A stretch of 64,000 nt of DNA from Agromyces aurantiacus (GCF_016907355.1 NZ_JAFBBW010000001.1:2232001-2296000), one strand, 5' to 3'. Counted from the stretch's first letter, positions 22,321-30,934 are shown. Translations and numbers: made by a program. Notes: generated by a model from the letters alone, not told the origin.

Positions 22321-22354
22321 ACGGGGGCGATCTGCAACCGCGGGTCGCCCCCGT
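22321..22354 (+). promoter_or_regulatory. Intercistronic stem-loop between binding protein and permease
   Basis: Perfect 10-bp stem ACGGGGGCGA (22321-22330) and TCGCCCCCGT (22345-22354), 14-nt loop, 28 nt after the binding-protein stop. Such stems are typical after importer binding-protein genes, where they favour high expression of the first gene by partial termination or mRNA protection. A TAGAGT at 22299-22304 could also give the permeases their own promoter. Confidence 0.55.
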
Positions 22355-22377
22355 TCCCCTGCACCCCTGAGGAACCC

Positions 22378-23472
22378 ATGAGCACTGTTGACACCACGGC
22401 CCTCGCGGAGGGCGCCCCGCAGCCAGGACGGCCCAAACCCAAGGCCCAAGGCGGAGGACTCGGTCGGTACCTGCTGATCCGCTTCCTGCTGATCTTCCCG
22501 ACCGTCTTCATCCTCGTGACCGTGGTGTTCATCGCGGTCCGCGCGACCGGCGACCCGATCACCGCCGCGCTCGGCGACCGGCTCACCGCCGAGCAGCTCG
22601 CCGAACGCATCTCGGCAGCCGGGTACGACCGCCCGATCATCGTCCAGTACCTCGAGTACCTCGGACAGATCTTCACCGGCGACTTCGGCACGACCATCAG
22701 CGACAACCGACCCGTGATCGAGGTGCTGCTGACCTACGGCGGCGCGACGCTCGAGCTCGCGTCCTACTCGCTGCTCGTCGCCTTCGTCGTCGGCATCCCG
22801 CTCGGCCTCGCCGCCGCGTATTTCCGCGACCGCGGACAGGACGCCGTGCTGCGCGTCTTCGCGATCCTCTGCTACGCCACGCCGGTGTTCTTCGCGGGCA
22901 TGCTGCTGAAGCTCGTCTTCTCGGTGTGGCTCGGCTGGCTGCCGGTCGCGGGTCGTGCCTCCACCGGCGCGGAGCTGCAGATGCAGACGCTGCCCAACCC
23001 GACCGGGCTCTACACGGTCGATGCCATCCGGACCGGCGACCCCGCCGTGCTCGGCGACGTGCTCGCGCACGCCGTGCTGCCCTCGATCGCGCTCGGCCTG
23101 CTCACGGCGGGCGTGTTCCTCCGGCTCGTGCGCACGAACGTGATCGGCACGCTCGCCACCGACTACGTCGACGCGGCACGCTCGCGCGGCGTGAGCGAGT
23201 ACCGGCTGCTCCGTCGTCACGCGTACCGTCCCGCGCTCATCCCGATCATCACGGTCATCGGCCTGCAGATCGCGCTGCTGCTCGCGGGTGCGGTGCTCAC
23301 CGAGACCACGTTCGAATGGAAGGGACTCGGCTTCCAGCTCGCCGAGTACCTCCAGGCCCGCGACTTCGTCGCCGTGCAGGGCATCGTGGCCCTCCTCGCG
23401 GTGATCGTCGCGCTGACCAACTTCGTCGTCGACGTGCTCGCGGCGCTCATCGACCCGAGGGTGAGGTACTGA
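22378..23472 (+). CDS. ABC transporter permease, DppB type
   Basis: Inner-membrane permease of 364 residues. A polar 25-residue N-terminus precedes a transmembrane segment (YLLIRFLLIFPTVFILVTVV), a periplasmic-side loop, and a binding-protein-dependent transport domain with about five more helices. The EAA-like coupling loop reads DYVDAARSRGVSEYRLLRRHAYRPA. It pairs with the DppC-type gene that starts 1 nt after its stop. Substrate is probably an oligopeptide from the family, but not decided by sequence. Confidence 0.92.
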   Translation: MSTVDTTALAEGAPQPGRPKPKAQGGGLGRYLLIRFLLIFPTVFILVTVVFIAVRATGDPITAALGDRLTAEQLAERISAAGYDRPIIVQYLEYLGQIFTGDFGTTISDNRPVIEVLLTYGGATLELASYSLLVAFVVGIPLGLAAAYFRDRGQDAVLRVFAILCYATPVFFAGMLLKLVFSVWLGWLPVAGRASTGAELQMQTLPNPTGLYTVDAIRTGDPAVLGDVLAHAVLPSIALGLLTAGVFLRLVRTNVIGTLATDYVDAARSRGVSEYRLLRRHAYRPALIPIITVIGLQIALLLAGAVLTETTFEWKGLGFQLAEYLQARDFVAVQGIVALLAVIVALTNFVVDVLAALIDPRVRY

Positions 23473-23473
23473 C

Positions 23474-24547
23474 ATGACCGCGGCATCCACCGCCGTCGTC
23501 CCCAAGCGGCGACTGCGCGACCGGCTCCCCGTCGTCCACCAGCTCCGGCAGAGCGTCGGGCTCCAGCGCGGCATGCTGGTGACGGGTCTGGTCATCACCG
23601 GCGTGTTCATCCTCACGGCGATCTTCGCGCCGGTGCTGGCGCCCTACCGGTACAACCAGCTGCGCTCCGCCGAGGGCCCGTTCGGCGCTCAGCAGCCGCC
23701 GTCGCCCGAGCACCTGCTCGGCACGACCGTCGGCGGCTACGACGTGCTCTCGCGCGTCATCTGGGGGGCGCAGACCGCGCTGCTCGTGATCATCGTGGCC
23801 GTCGTGCTCTCGCTGTTCCTCGGCGTGTTCCTCGGCCTCGTCTCCGGGTACATCGGCGGATGGCTCGACCGCGTGCTCGTCGTCATCAGCGATGCGATCT
23901 ACGCCTTCCCGTCCCTGCTCCTGGCGATCCTCGTCGCGATCGTGATCTCGGGCGGGCAGTCGAGCATGTGGGGCGGCATCTTCGCCGCCGCGATCTCGAT
24001 CACGGTCGTGTTCATCCCGCAGTACCTGCGGGTGATCCGTGCCGAGACCGTGCGCATCAAGGCCGAGGCGTACGTGGAGTCGGCCAAGGTGCTCGGCGCG
24101 TCGAACTCGCGCATCATCTTCCGGCACGTCCTGCGCAACGCCACCCGCACGCTGCCGCTGATCTTCACACTGAACTCCTCCGAGGCGATCCTCACGCTCG
24201 CGGGCCTCGGCTTCCTGGGCTTCGGCATCGAGCCGACCTCGGCTGCCGAGTGGGGCTACGACCTCAACAAGGCGCTCTCCGACGTCACGAGCGGCATCTG
24301 GTGGACGGCGATGTTCCCGGGCCTCGCGATCGTGTTCACGGTGCTCGGCATCACGCTGGTCGGCGAGAGCCTGAACGACCTCGCCGACCCGCGCCTGCGG
24401 GGGCGGCGCCGGGTCGCCCAGGCCGCGGGCGAGGTCGCCGAGACCTCGGTCGTGCCGGGCGGCACCCTGGTCGCCGGTCCGGGAGGCCTCAGCGGCCTCG
24501 AGGACGGCGAGACGTTCGACGAGCACGGGATCGAGGTCAAGCGATGA
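23474..24547 (+). CDS. ABC transporter permease, DppC type
   Basis: Second permease, 357 residues, with an N-terminal membrane segment (MLVTGLVITGVFILTAIFAPV), then the OppC-type transport domain. The coupling loop is AYVESAKVLGASNSRIIFRHVLRNA. The C-terminus after [11 protein letters not shown] is a 40-residue cytoplasmic tail richer in Ala/Gly than usual. The stop overlaps the ATG of the fused ATPase gene (ATGA). Confidence 0.92.
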   Translation: MTAASTAVVPKRRLRDRLPVVHQLRQSVGLQRGMLVTGLVITGVFILTAIFAPVLAPYRYNQLRSAEGPFGAQQPPSPEHLLGTTVGGYDVLSRVIWGAQTALLVIIVAVVLSLFLGVFLGLVSGYIGGWLDRVLVVISDAIYAFPSLLLAILVAIVISGGQSSMWGGIFAAAISITVVFIPQYLRVIRAETVRIKAEAYVESAKVLGASNSRIIFRHVLRNATRTLPLIFTLNSSEAILTLAGLGFLGFGIEPTSAAEWGYDLNKALSDVTSGIWWTAMFPGLAIVFTVLGITLVGESLNDLADPRLRGRRRVAQAAGEVAETSVVPGGTLVAGPGGLSGLEDGETFDEHGIEVKR

Positions 24548-26235
24548 GCACGGTGGTGGACATCGACCGGCTCGGCGTGTCGTTCGCGACGGACGCCGGG
24601 GCCGTGAAGGCCGTCGAGGACGTGAGCCTGACGGTGGAGCGCGGCGAGGTCGTCGCGATCGTCGGCGAGTCCGGCAGCGGCAAGACCGTGACGGCGAAGA
24701 CCATCCTGGGCCTGCTGCCCGAGACCGCGACGACCAGCGGCGCCGTGGTCCTCACGAACCGGGCGGGCACCGCCGACCAGGACGTGGTGTCGCTCTCGCG
24801 CGACAAGCTGCGCTCGATCCGCGGCCGCGACGTCGCGATGGTGTTCCAGGAGCCCTCGACCGCCCTCAACCCGGTCTTCACCGTCGGGTGGCAGATCATG
24901 GAGGGCCTGCTCGCGCACGGGAAGCTGTCGAAGAAGCAGGCGCGCGCGAAGGCGATCGAGATCCTCGGCAAGGTCGGCATCCCCGACCCCGAGCACCGCG
25001 TCGACTACTACCCGCACCAGTTCTCGGGCGGCCAGAAGCAGCGCATCGTCATCGCCATGGCCCTCGTGCTCGAGCCCGGCCTCATCGTGGCCGACGAGCC
25101 GACGACCGCGCTCGACGTGACCGTGCAGGCCGAGATCCTCGACCTGCTGCGCCGCGTGCGCGACGAGTTCGGCACCGCGATCGTGCTCATCACGCACAAC
25201 ATGGGCGTCGTGGCCGACCTCGCCGACCGGGTCGTGGTCATGTACCAGGGCCGGGTGGTCGAGGAGGCCACCGCGCGCGAGCTCTTCGCGAACCCGCAGG
25301 ACGACTACACCAAGGCGCTGCTCGCGGCCGTGCCGTACGTGGGGCACGGCACGGTGCGTGCGGCCGAGCGCGCGGCGGCGCGGCCCGCCGACTGGGCGGA
25401 GCAGGCGCCGATCGTCGAGGCCCGCGGCCTCGAGATCGTCTACCCGGGCCGGTTCGGCCGCGCGGGCTTCCGCGCGGTCGACGGCGTCGACCTCATGATC
25501 CGGCCCGGCGAGGTGCTCGGCCTGGTCGGCGAGAGCGGATCGGGCAAGACGACGATCGGCCGGGCGATCGCGGGCCTCACCAAGGTGACCGGTGGATCGC
25601 TGACGGTGCTCGGCCACGAGATGCTCGGCATCCGCGAGCGCGACTTCCGGCCGGTGCGCGACCGCCTCGGGTTCGTGTTCCAGGATCCGGCCTCGAGCTT
25701 CAACCCGCTGTTGACGATCGCCGAGGCCGTGGCCGAGCCGCTCGTGATCCACGAGCGCGCGGTCGACGCGCGCGACGCCCGCCCGCGGGTGAACGAGCTC
25801 CTCGAGGCGGTCCAGCTGCCCGCCTCCTACGGCGACCGGTACCCGCACGAGCTCTCCGGTGGCCAGCGCCAGCGCGCGAGCCTCGCGCGGGGGATCGCGC
25901 TCGAGCCCGAACTGCTCATCGCCGACGAGCCCACCTCGGCGCTCGACGTGTCGGTGCAGGCGCGCGTGCTCGACCTGTTCGCCGAGCTGCAGCGCGACTT
26001 CGGCTTCGCGTGCCTCTTCATCAGCCACGACCTCGCCGTGGTCGACCTGCTCGCCGACCGCATCGCGGTGCTCTACCACGGCCGGCTCGTCGAGGAGGGC
26101 ACCGGCGCTGAGGTGCTCGGCGCGCCGAAGGACCCGTACACCCAGCGCCTGCTGGCGTCGCTGCCCGTGCCCGACCCGGTCGCCCAGGCCGAACGACGGG
26201 AGGAGCTGCGGCGCATCCGGGAGGCCACCCGATGA
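24544..26235 (+). CDS. Fused double ABC ATPase (DppD-DppF)
   Basis: A 563-residue protein in which the two ATPases of an Opp/Dpp importer are joined. Domain 1 has GESGSGKT, LSRDKLRSIRGRDVAMVFQE, FSGGQKQRIVIAMAL and VADEPTTALDVT. Domain 2, after a linker near residue 285, has GESGSGKTTIG, LSGGQRQRASLARGI and IADEPTSALDVS. All catalytic lysines and glutamates are intact in both, and each has the C-terminal oligopeptide-transporter extension. The ATG 24544 overlaps dppC; the open frame back to 23860 is a shadow. This single protein should suffice to energise DppBC. Confidence 0.93.
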   Translation: MSTVVDIDRLGVSFATDAGAVKAVEDVSLTVERGEVVAIVGESGSGKTVTAKTILGLLPETATTSGAVVLTNRAGTADQDVVSLSRDKLRSIRGRDVAMVFQEPSTALNPVFTVGWQIMEGLLAHGKLSKKQARAKAIEILGKVGIPDPEHRVDYYPHQFSGGQKQRIVIAMALVLEPGLIVADEPTTALDVTVQAEILDLLRRVRDEFGTAIVLITHNMGVVADLADRVVVMYQGRVVEEATARELFANPQDDYTKALLAAVPYVGHGTVRAAERAAARPADWAEQAPIVEARGLEIVYPGRFGRAGFRAVDGVDLMIRPGEVLGLVGESGSGKTTIGRAIAGLTKVTGGSLTVLGHEMLGIRERDFRPVRDRLGFVFQDPASSFNPLLTIAEAVAEPLVIHERAVDARDARPRVNELLEAVQLPASYGDRYPHELSGGQRQRASLARGIALEPELLIADEPTSALDVSVQARVLDLFAELQRDFGFACLFISHDLAVVDLLADRIAVLYHGRLVEEGTGAEVLGAPKDPYTQRLLASLPVPDPVAQAERREELRRIREATR

Positions 26236-27098
26236 CCCGCTCCGCGACGCACGGCTATCCGATCGTCGTGAGCGACCTCACGGTCGAGTACCCCGCCCAC
26301 GGTGCGAGCGCGGCGCACGTCGCCGTGCACGGCGTGAACCTCCGGCTCGCCCCGGGGGAGGTGCTGGGACTGCTCGGGTCGGCGGGCAGCGGCACCTCGA
26401 CGCTCGCCAAGGTGCTCTCCGGGGTCGCGTTCGAGTCGTCCGGACCGGGCGGCGAGGTGCGCCCGGTGATCACGGGCGGCGAGGCGCTGGTGCTGGGCAC
26501 ACCCCTGCGCGGCGTCAACCGGCGCCGGCTCAACGAGCTGCGGTTCCACGTCGGCTACCTGGCGCAGGATGCCGCGGCGAACCTGCCGCCCGACCGGACG
26601 ATCTCCGAGATCATCGGCGAGCCGATCCTCGAACGCGACCACCGGTACAACCGGAAGGCCCTCACCACGCGCGTGGCGACGATGGTCGATGCCGTGCGGC
26701 TTCCGCTCAGCATGCTCGAGAAGTACCCGTACGAGCTGAGCGGCGGTCAGCGGCAGCGCGTGGCGCTGGCCCGGGCGCTCGTGCTCGGCCCGAAGCTGCT
26801 CATCGCCGACCAGCCCACGGCGGGCATCGACCTGACGGTGCGCGACGCGGTCGCGCAGCTCGTCAACGAGCTGCGCGACGGCCACACCTTCTCGGCGATC
26901 GTCATCACCCACGACCTGCCGGTGCTCCGCCGGGTCGCCGACCGCCTCGCGGTGCTCGATCGGGGCGAGCTCGTCGCGATCGGCACCATGGACGAGGTCT
27001 TCCACGATCCGTCGCATCCGTACGTGAAGGCGCTGGCCGGCGCGCTCGACGACGGCCACGCGGTGATCGACGAGCTGAAGCCCGAGCCGCCCGCGTGA
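26232..27098 (+). CDS. Third ABC ATPase-like subunit with degenerate catalytic residues
   Basis: A 288-residue ABC domain protein, coupled by ATGA to the fused ATPase. The fold landmarks are present: Q-loop in GYLAQDAAANLPPD, intact signature LSGGQRQRVALARAL, and VITHDLPVLRR with the H-loop histidine. The catalytic positions are not. Walker A reads GSAGSGTST, with threonine where the phosphate-binding lysine belongs. Walker B reads LLIADQPTAG, with glutamine in place of the catalytic glutamate. It therefore looks like an inactive or slow ATPase that may bind nucleotide or pair with an active domain. Function in the importer is unknown. Confidence 0.88.
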   Translation: MTRSATHGYPIVVSDLTVEYPAHGASAAHVAVHGVNLRLAPGEVLGLLGSAGSGTSTLAKVLSGVAFESSGPGGEVRPVITGGEALVLGTPLRGVNRRRLNELRFHVGYLAQDAAANLPPDRTISEIIGEPILERDHRYNRKALTTRVATMVDAVRLPLSMLEKYPYELSGGQRQRVALARALVLGPKLLIADQPTAGIDLTVRDAVAQLVNELRDGHTFSAIVITHDLPVLRRVADRLAVLDRGELVAIGTMDEVFHDPSHPYVKALAGALDDGHAVIDELKPEPPA

Positions 27099-28111
27099 CG
27101 GCGCCCGGAGCCGGCGACGCACGGCACCGCGCGGTCGCGGGTGCGGTCGGCAGCGCGGATGCCGCGATGCTCGCGCCGCGGCCCGAACCGGGGCCGATCG
27201 CGATCGTGCCCGCCGACGAGCCTCGATTCGCCGAGGCGGTCGGCCGCGCCGGCGGGCACGTCGCACCGCTGTCGACGGCGACCCGCGGCCTGGTCTGGAC
27301 CAGCGCCGAGGGCGAGGACCGGCTCGAGGAGCTGCTGGCGAGCCATCCGGCGATCTCGTGGGTGCAGCTCCCGTGGGCGGGCGTCGACGCGTTCGCCGGG
27401 CTGCTCCGGCGCCACCGCGGCGACGGCCGGGTGTGGACCAGCGCGAAGGGCGCGTACGCGCAGCCCGTCGCGGAGCACGCGCTCATGCTCGCGCTGGCCG
27501 TGCTCCGCGAGCTGCCGGCGCGCGTGCGCGCGGGGGAGTGGCGCGCCGACGAGCGCGGGCGGAGCCTCTACGGCGCCGATGTCGTGATCGTGGGCGCGGG
27601 CGGCATCGCGGTCGAGCTGCTTCGCCTGCTCGCGCCGTTCGGCGTGCGCGCGACGGTCGTCCGGCGTTCGGATGGCGCGGTGCCCGGCGCCGAGCGGACC
27701 CTGCCGGCCGTACGGCTGGCCGAGGCCCTCGCCACGGCCGAGGTGGTCTTCGTCGCCGCCGCGCTCACGGACGACACGCGCGGGCTCCTGGGTCGCGAGG
27801 AGCTCGGCGCGCTGCCCGACGGCGCGGTCCTCGTCAACGTCGCCCGCGGCGCGCTGGTCGACACCGCGGCGCTCGTGGAGGCGCTCGAGTCGGGGCGGCT
27901 CGGCGGGGCGGGCCTCGACGTCACCGACCCCGAGCCGCTGCCCGCCGGACATCCGCTCTGGCACGCGCCCAACTGCATCGTGACGCCGCACGTGGCCGAC
28001 ACCGAGGCGATGACCGTGCCGCTGTTCGCGCAGCGCGTCGCGGCGAACACGGCCGCACTCCTCGGCACGGGGCGCTTCGAGGGGCTCATCGACCTCGACG
28101 CGGGGTACTGA
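27095..28111 (+). CDS. D-isomer-specific 2-hydroxyacid dehydrogenase-like protein
   Basis: NAD(P)-dependent dehydrogenase of up to 338 residues. The Rossmann motif is VVIVGAGGIAVELLRLL; the catalytic arginine lies in NVARGALVD, the glutamate in DVTDPEPLP and the histidine in VTPHVAD. GTG 27095 overlaps the preceding stop (GTGA); an internal ATG at 27167 just before LAPRPEPGPIAIV is an alternative start, since the first 24 residues are low complexity. It would reduce a 2-oxoacid or oxidise a 2-hydroxyacid. Its place as the last gene of a peptide importer operon is unusual. Confidence 0.85.
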   Translation: MTAPGAGDARHRAVAGAVGSADAAMLAPRPEPGPIAIVPADEPRFAEAVGRAGGHVAPLSTATRGLVWTSAEGEDRLEELLASHPAISWVQLPWAGVDAFAGLLRRHRGDGRVWTSAKGAYAQPVAEHALMLALAVLRELPARVRAGEWRADERGRSLYGADVVIVGAGGIAVELLRLLAPFGVRATVVRRSDGAVPGAERTLPAVRLAEALATAEVVFVAAALTDDTRGLLGREELGALPDGAVLVNVARGALVDTAALVEALESGRLGGAGLDVTDPEPLPAGHPLWHAPNCIVTPHVADTEAMTVPLFAQRVAANTAALLGTGRFEGLIDLDAGY

Positions 28112-28154
28112 CGACGTGCACCGCCGGCGCAGGCCGAGCTGAGGGCGGCTCGGA

Positions 28155-28184
28155 TTGGGAGTCCGGGCCGCGCTTTGCTAGAGT
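28155..28184 (+). promoter_or_regulatory. Promoter of tRNA-Asn
   Basis: TTGGGA (28155-28160) and TAGAGT (28179-28184) with an 18-nt spacer, 20 nt before the mature tRNA 5' end. The -10 matches the TANNNT form seen across the window. Confidence 0.6.
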
Positions 28185-28203
28185 GTCTCTGCGCGATACG
28201 CGA

Positions 28204-28276
28204 TCCTCCATAGCTCAATTGGCAGAGCAATCGGCTGTTAACCGATAGGTTCTTGGTTCGAGTCCAAGTGGGGGAG
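28204..28276 (+). tRNA. tRNA-Asn (GTT)
   Basis: Cloverleaf of 73 nt. Acceptor stem TCCTCCA pairs with TGGGGGA (28269-28275) and the discriminator is G28276. The anticodon stem ATCGG/CCGAT encloses CTGTTAA, giving anticodon GTT at 28237-28239. The T arm is CTTGG-TTCGAGT-CCAAG. CCA is not encoded. Confidence 0.95.
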
Positions 28277-28280
28277 CTTC

Positions 28281-28310
28281 GAACCCCGGTCCTCCATGAG
28301 GCCGGGGTTC
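28281..28310 (+). terminator. Terminator after tRNA-Asn
   Basis: Nine-base-pair stem GAACCCCGG (28281-28289) and CCGGGGTTC (28302-28310), starting 5 nt after the tRNA and followed by TTCC. A typical short-T terminator for a stable RNA. Confidence 0.7.
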
Positions 28311-28410
28311 TTCCGTTCGATCGCCGCGCACGCACGAGGAGGCCGCCCTGTCGGAGGAGGCCGCCGATCCGCCCGCCGCAGCGGACGCCGCGCTCGACGA
28401 GTGGGCCGCC

Positions 28411-29088
28411 GTGCGGACGGCCCGACGCGATGGCCTCGCGGTCGGCCTCGCGACCGCTGCGTACGGCATCTCGTTCGGCGCGCTGTCGGTCGCCTCGGGG
28501 CTGGATCTCTGGCAGACCGCGTTCCTCAGCCTCGTGATGTTCACCGGCGGGTCGCAGTTCGCCCTCGTGGGCGTGATCGGCGCCGGCGGGGTCGCGGCCG
28601 GCGGCTCGGCCATCGCCGCCGCGGCGCTGCTCGGCGTGCGCAACGTGGTCTACGGCATGCGGATGCGACCGGTCGTCGGCGAGCACGGCCTCGCGCATCG
28701 CATCGCCGCCGCGTGGGTGACGATCGACGAGTCCACGGCCGTGGCGCTCGCGCAGTCCACCGAGCGCGCCGCGCGCGTCGGCTTCTGGGTCACCGGCATC
28801 GCGATCTTCGTCGGCTGGAACCTCACGACGCTCGCCGGCGCGCTGATCGGCGACGCGCTCGGCGACACCCGCGCCTACGGGCTCGACGCCGCGGCCGCGG
28901 CCGCCTTCCTCGGGCTGCTCTGGCCGAGGCTGACGAAGCTGCAGGCCGGCGCGACGGCCGTCATGGCCGCGGTGGTCGCCACGATCGCGACGCCCGTGCT
29001 CGCGCCGGGGCTGCCCGTGCTCGTCGCCGCGATCGTCGCCGTGGCCGTCGGATGGTTCGACCTGTTCCGCCGGCGGGAGGGCGCATGA
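28411..29088 (+). CDS. azlC: AzlC-family branched-chain amino acid exporter subunit
   Basis: Membrane protein of 225 residues from GTG 28411, with the AzlC pattern RRDGLAVGLATAAYGISFGALSVASG followed by FTGGSQFALVGV and about eight hydrophobic segments. AzlC with AzlD exports branched-chain amino acids. The start is uncertain: GTG 28411 has no clear ribosome site, whereas an in-frame CTG at 28348 follows GGAGG by 5 nt and would add 21 residues; no ATG, GTG or TTG lies between the upstream stop (28297) and 28411. The stop overlaps azlD (ATGA). Confidence 0.9.
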   Translation: MRTARRDGLAVGLATAAYGISFGALSVASGLDLWQTAFLSLVMFTGGSQFALVGVIGAGGVAAGGSAIAAAALLGVRNVVYGMRMRPVVGEHGLAHRIAAAWVTIDESTAVALAQSTERAARVGFWVTGIAIFVGWNLTTLAGALIGDALGDTRAYGLDAAAAAAFLGLLWPRLTKLQAGATAVMAAVVATIATPVLAPGLPVLVAAIVAVAVGWFDLFRRREGA

Positions 29089-29390
29089 CCGCGTGGCATG
29101 TGATCCTGCTCGCGAGCGCGGCCACGCTCGCGTTGAAGCTCGCGGGTCATCTCGTGCCTGCCGGCTTCCTCCAGCGGGAGCGCCCGGCGCGCATCGCCGA
29201 CCTGCTGACCGTCGCGCTCCTGGCGGCGCTCATCGCCGTGCAGACGCTCGGTGCGGGGCAGGCGCTCGTCGTCGACGCGCGCGTGCCCGCCGTGATCGTC
29301 GCGGCCGCGCTCTACGCGGTGCGCACGCCGTTCATCGTCGTCGTGGCGGTCGCGGCGCTGGTCGCCGCCGGCATCCGATTCGTCGCCTGA
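29085..29390 (+). CDS. azlD: AzlD-family branched-chain amino acid transport protein
   Basis: Small membrane protein of 101 residues with about four hydrophobic segments, the usual size for AzlD, the partner needed by AzlC for branched-chain amino acid export. ATG 29085 overlaps the azlC stop by 4 nt; the longer open frame upstream is a shadow of azlC. It converges on def, with stops 18 nt apart. Confidence 0.88.
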   Translation: MTAWHVILLASAATLALKLAGHLVPAGFLQRERPARIADLLTVALLAALIAVQTLGAGQALVVDARVPAVIVAAALYAVRTPFIVVVAVAALVAAGIRFVA

Positions 29391-29408
29391 GGGGCGGATG
29401 CCGCGGGC

Positions 29409-29975
29409 TCAGCCCTCGAGGCGCTCGACGCCCGGCGTCCAGCTCGAACCGGGCCGGCCCCACCCGCGCTTCTTCGCGATCTTCTGCACGATGCGCTGGT
29501 CGTGGTCGTCGAGGCGGTCCATGTACAGCACGCCGTCGAGGTGGTCGTACTCGTGCTGGAAGATCCGCGCGAGCCATCCGTCGGCGACGATCTCGTAGGG
29601 CTCGCCGTCGAGGTCGGTCGCGCGCAGGATCGCCCGCTCGGAGCGACGCAGCGCGAATCGCTCGCCCGGGAACGACAGGCAGCCCTCGGACTCCTCGTCC
29701 TCGTCGGGCGCGCCGGGGATCGGCGGCGAGATCCAGAGCTCGGGGTTGATCGCGACGCCGCGCCACTCGCGGTCGTCCTCGTCGGTCCATCCGTACGTGA
29801 ACACGCGGAGGCCGACGCCGACCTGCGGCGCGGCGAGACCCACGCCCGGCGCGGCATCCATCGTCTCGAACAGGTCGGCCACCAACGCGCGCAGTTCGTC
29901 GTCGATGCGGTCGACCGGCGAGGCCGGCGCGTGCAGCACGGGGTCACCCGTGATTCGGATGGGGAGGACGGCCAT
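29409..29975 (-). CDS. def: Peptide deformylase
   Basis: Iron/zinc peptide deformylase of 188 residues that removes the formyl group from nascent proteins. The three motifs are GVGLAAPQVG (44-53), EGCLSFPG with the metal ligand Cys99, and QHEYDHLDG with His141, Glu142 and His145. The second motif has Phe where many enzymes have Val. A minus-strand TATCCT (29987-29982) ends 6 nt before ATG 29975, a leaderless start facing the divergent transporter gene. Confidence 0.95.
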   Translation of the reverse strand: MAVLPIRITGDPVLHAPASPVDRIDDELRALVADLFETMDAAPGVGLAAPQVGVGLRVFTYGWTDEDDREWRGVAINPELWISPPIPGAPDEDEESEGCLSFPGERFALRRSERAILRATDLDGEPYEIVADGWLARIFQHEYDHLDGVLYMDRLDDHDQRIVQKIAKKRGWGRPGSSWTPGVERLEG

Positions 29976-30016
29976 TCGCCAAGGATATCGAGGGGCGAAC
30001 GGGTATGGTCGAGGTC

Positions 30017-30934
30017 GTGGATCCCGACCTCAGCGAGCTGACCGAGCTGATCCCGCTCGACCCCACCCAGTTCATCGGCATCCCGCTCGCGCTCATCGGC
30101 GCCGTGTTCCTCTCGGTCGGCGCGCAGTTCCAGCACCGCGGCGTCGTCAAGGTCGAGGCGCAGACCGTCGACACGCTCGGCAAGGGCCTGAACGGCCGCC
30201 AGCTCATGCTGCTGCTCGCCCGCCCGTCGTGGGTGCTCGGCACGCTCATGCTGGGGCTCGCGATCGTCTTCCAGCTCTCGAGCCTCTACTTCGCGCCCAT
30301 CATCGTCGTGCAGCCGCTCGGCGCGCTCGCGCTCGTGATCACCTCGATCCTGAACTCCCGCATTAACCACGTCGAGCTCAAGCGCAAGTCGATCATCGCG
30401 ATCGTCATGTGCGTCGGCGGCGTCTTCCTCTTCGTCGGCGTCGCCGCGTTCACCGCCGTCGACCGACCGATCACCGCCGGCCAGCTCGTGACGATCCTGA
30501 TCGTGCTCGCGGTCGTGCTCGCGGCCGCCGCCGTCACGTTCGCGCTGTTCCGCAACCGCATCCGCGCCCTCTACTACGTCATCATGGCCGGCGTCCTCTA
30601 CGGCTTCGTCGCGACGCTCGCCAAGGTCGTGCTCGGCCGGCTGCGTCAGGGCGAGTTCGAGTGGCTCACGTTCACGTGCGTCATCGCCCTCCTCGCGGCG
30701 ACGGCGCTCGGCGCGTACTTCGTGCAGAACGCCTACGCGAGCGGGCCGCCCGACCTCGTGATCGCCGGGCTCACGGTCGTCGACCCCATGGTGGCGGTGC
30801 TCATCGGCATCATCGTGCTGGGGGAGGCCTCGCAGGCTCCGTTCTGGGCGAACATCGTCTTCGCGGTCGCCGGGGCCATCGCGGTGTGGGGCGTGTTCCT
30901 GCTGGCCCGGAACCATCCGCAGACGCGGCTCTGA
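30017..30934 (+). CDS. DMT/NIPA-like membrane transporter
   Basis: Polytopic membrane protein of about 305 residues with some nine or ten hydrophobic segments, resembling the drug/metabolite transporter superfamily and its NIPA-like branch. SSLYFAPIIVVQPLGALALV and SGPPDLVIAGLTVVDPMVAVLIG are typical repeat ends. GTG 30017 is preferred to ATG 30005 because TATGGT (30004-30009) ends 7 nt before the GTG and overlaps the ATG. Substrate is unknown; no partner gene is adjacent. Confidence 0.82.
   Translation: MDPDLSELTELIPLDPTQFIGIPLALIGAVFLSVGAQFQHRGVVKVEAQTVDTLGKGLNGRQLMLLLARPSWVLGTLMLGLAIVFQLSSLYFAPIIVVQPLGALALVITSILNSRINHVELKRKSIIAIVMCVGGVFLFVGVAAFTAVDRPITAGQLVTILIVLAVVLAAAAVTFALFRNRIRALYYVIMAGVLYGFVATLAKVVLGRLRQGEFEWLTFTCVIALLAATALGAYFVQNAYASGPPDLVIAGLTVVDPMVAVLIGIIVLGEASQAPFWANIVFAVAGAIAVWGVFLLARNHPQTRL

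Noticed and set aside
23860..24543. N-terminal extension of the fused ATPase ORF
   Set aside because: This part is an Arg/Ala/Pro-rich shadow of dppC. The ATG at 24544 overlapping the dppC stop begins the true protein.
26232..27098. Calling the third ABC ATPase a pseudogene
   Set aside because: The frame is intact, coupled at both ends, and keeps the signature, Q- and H-loops; only two catalytic positions differ, so a maintained non-hydrolysing role is as likely as decay.
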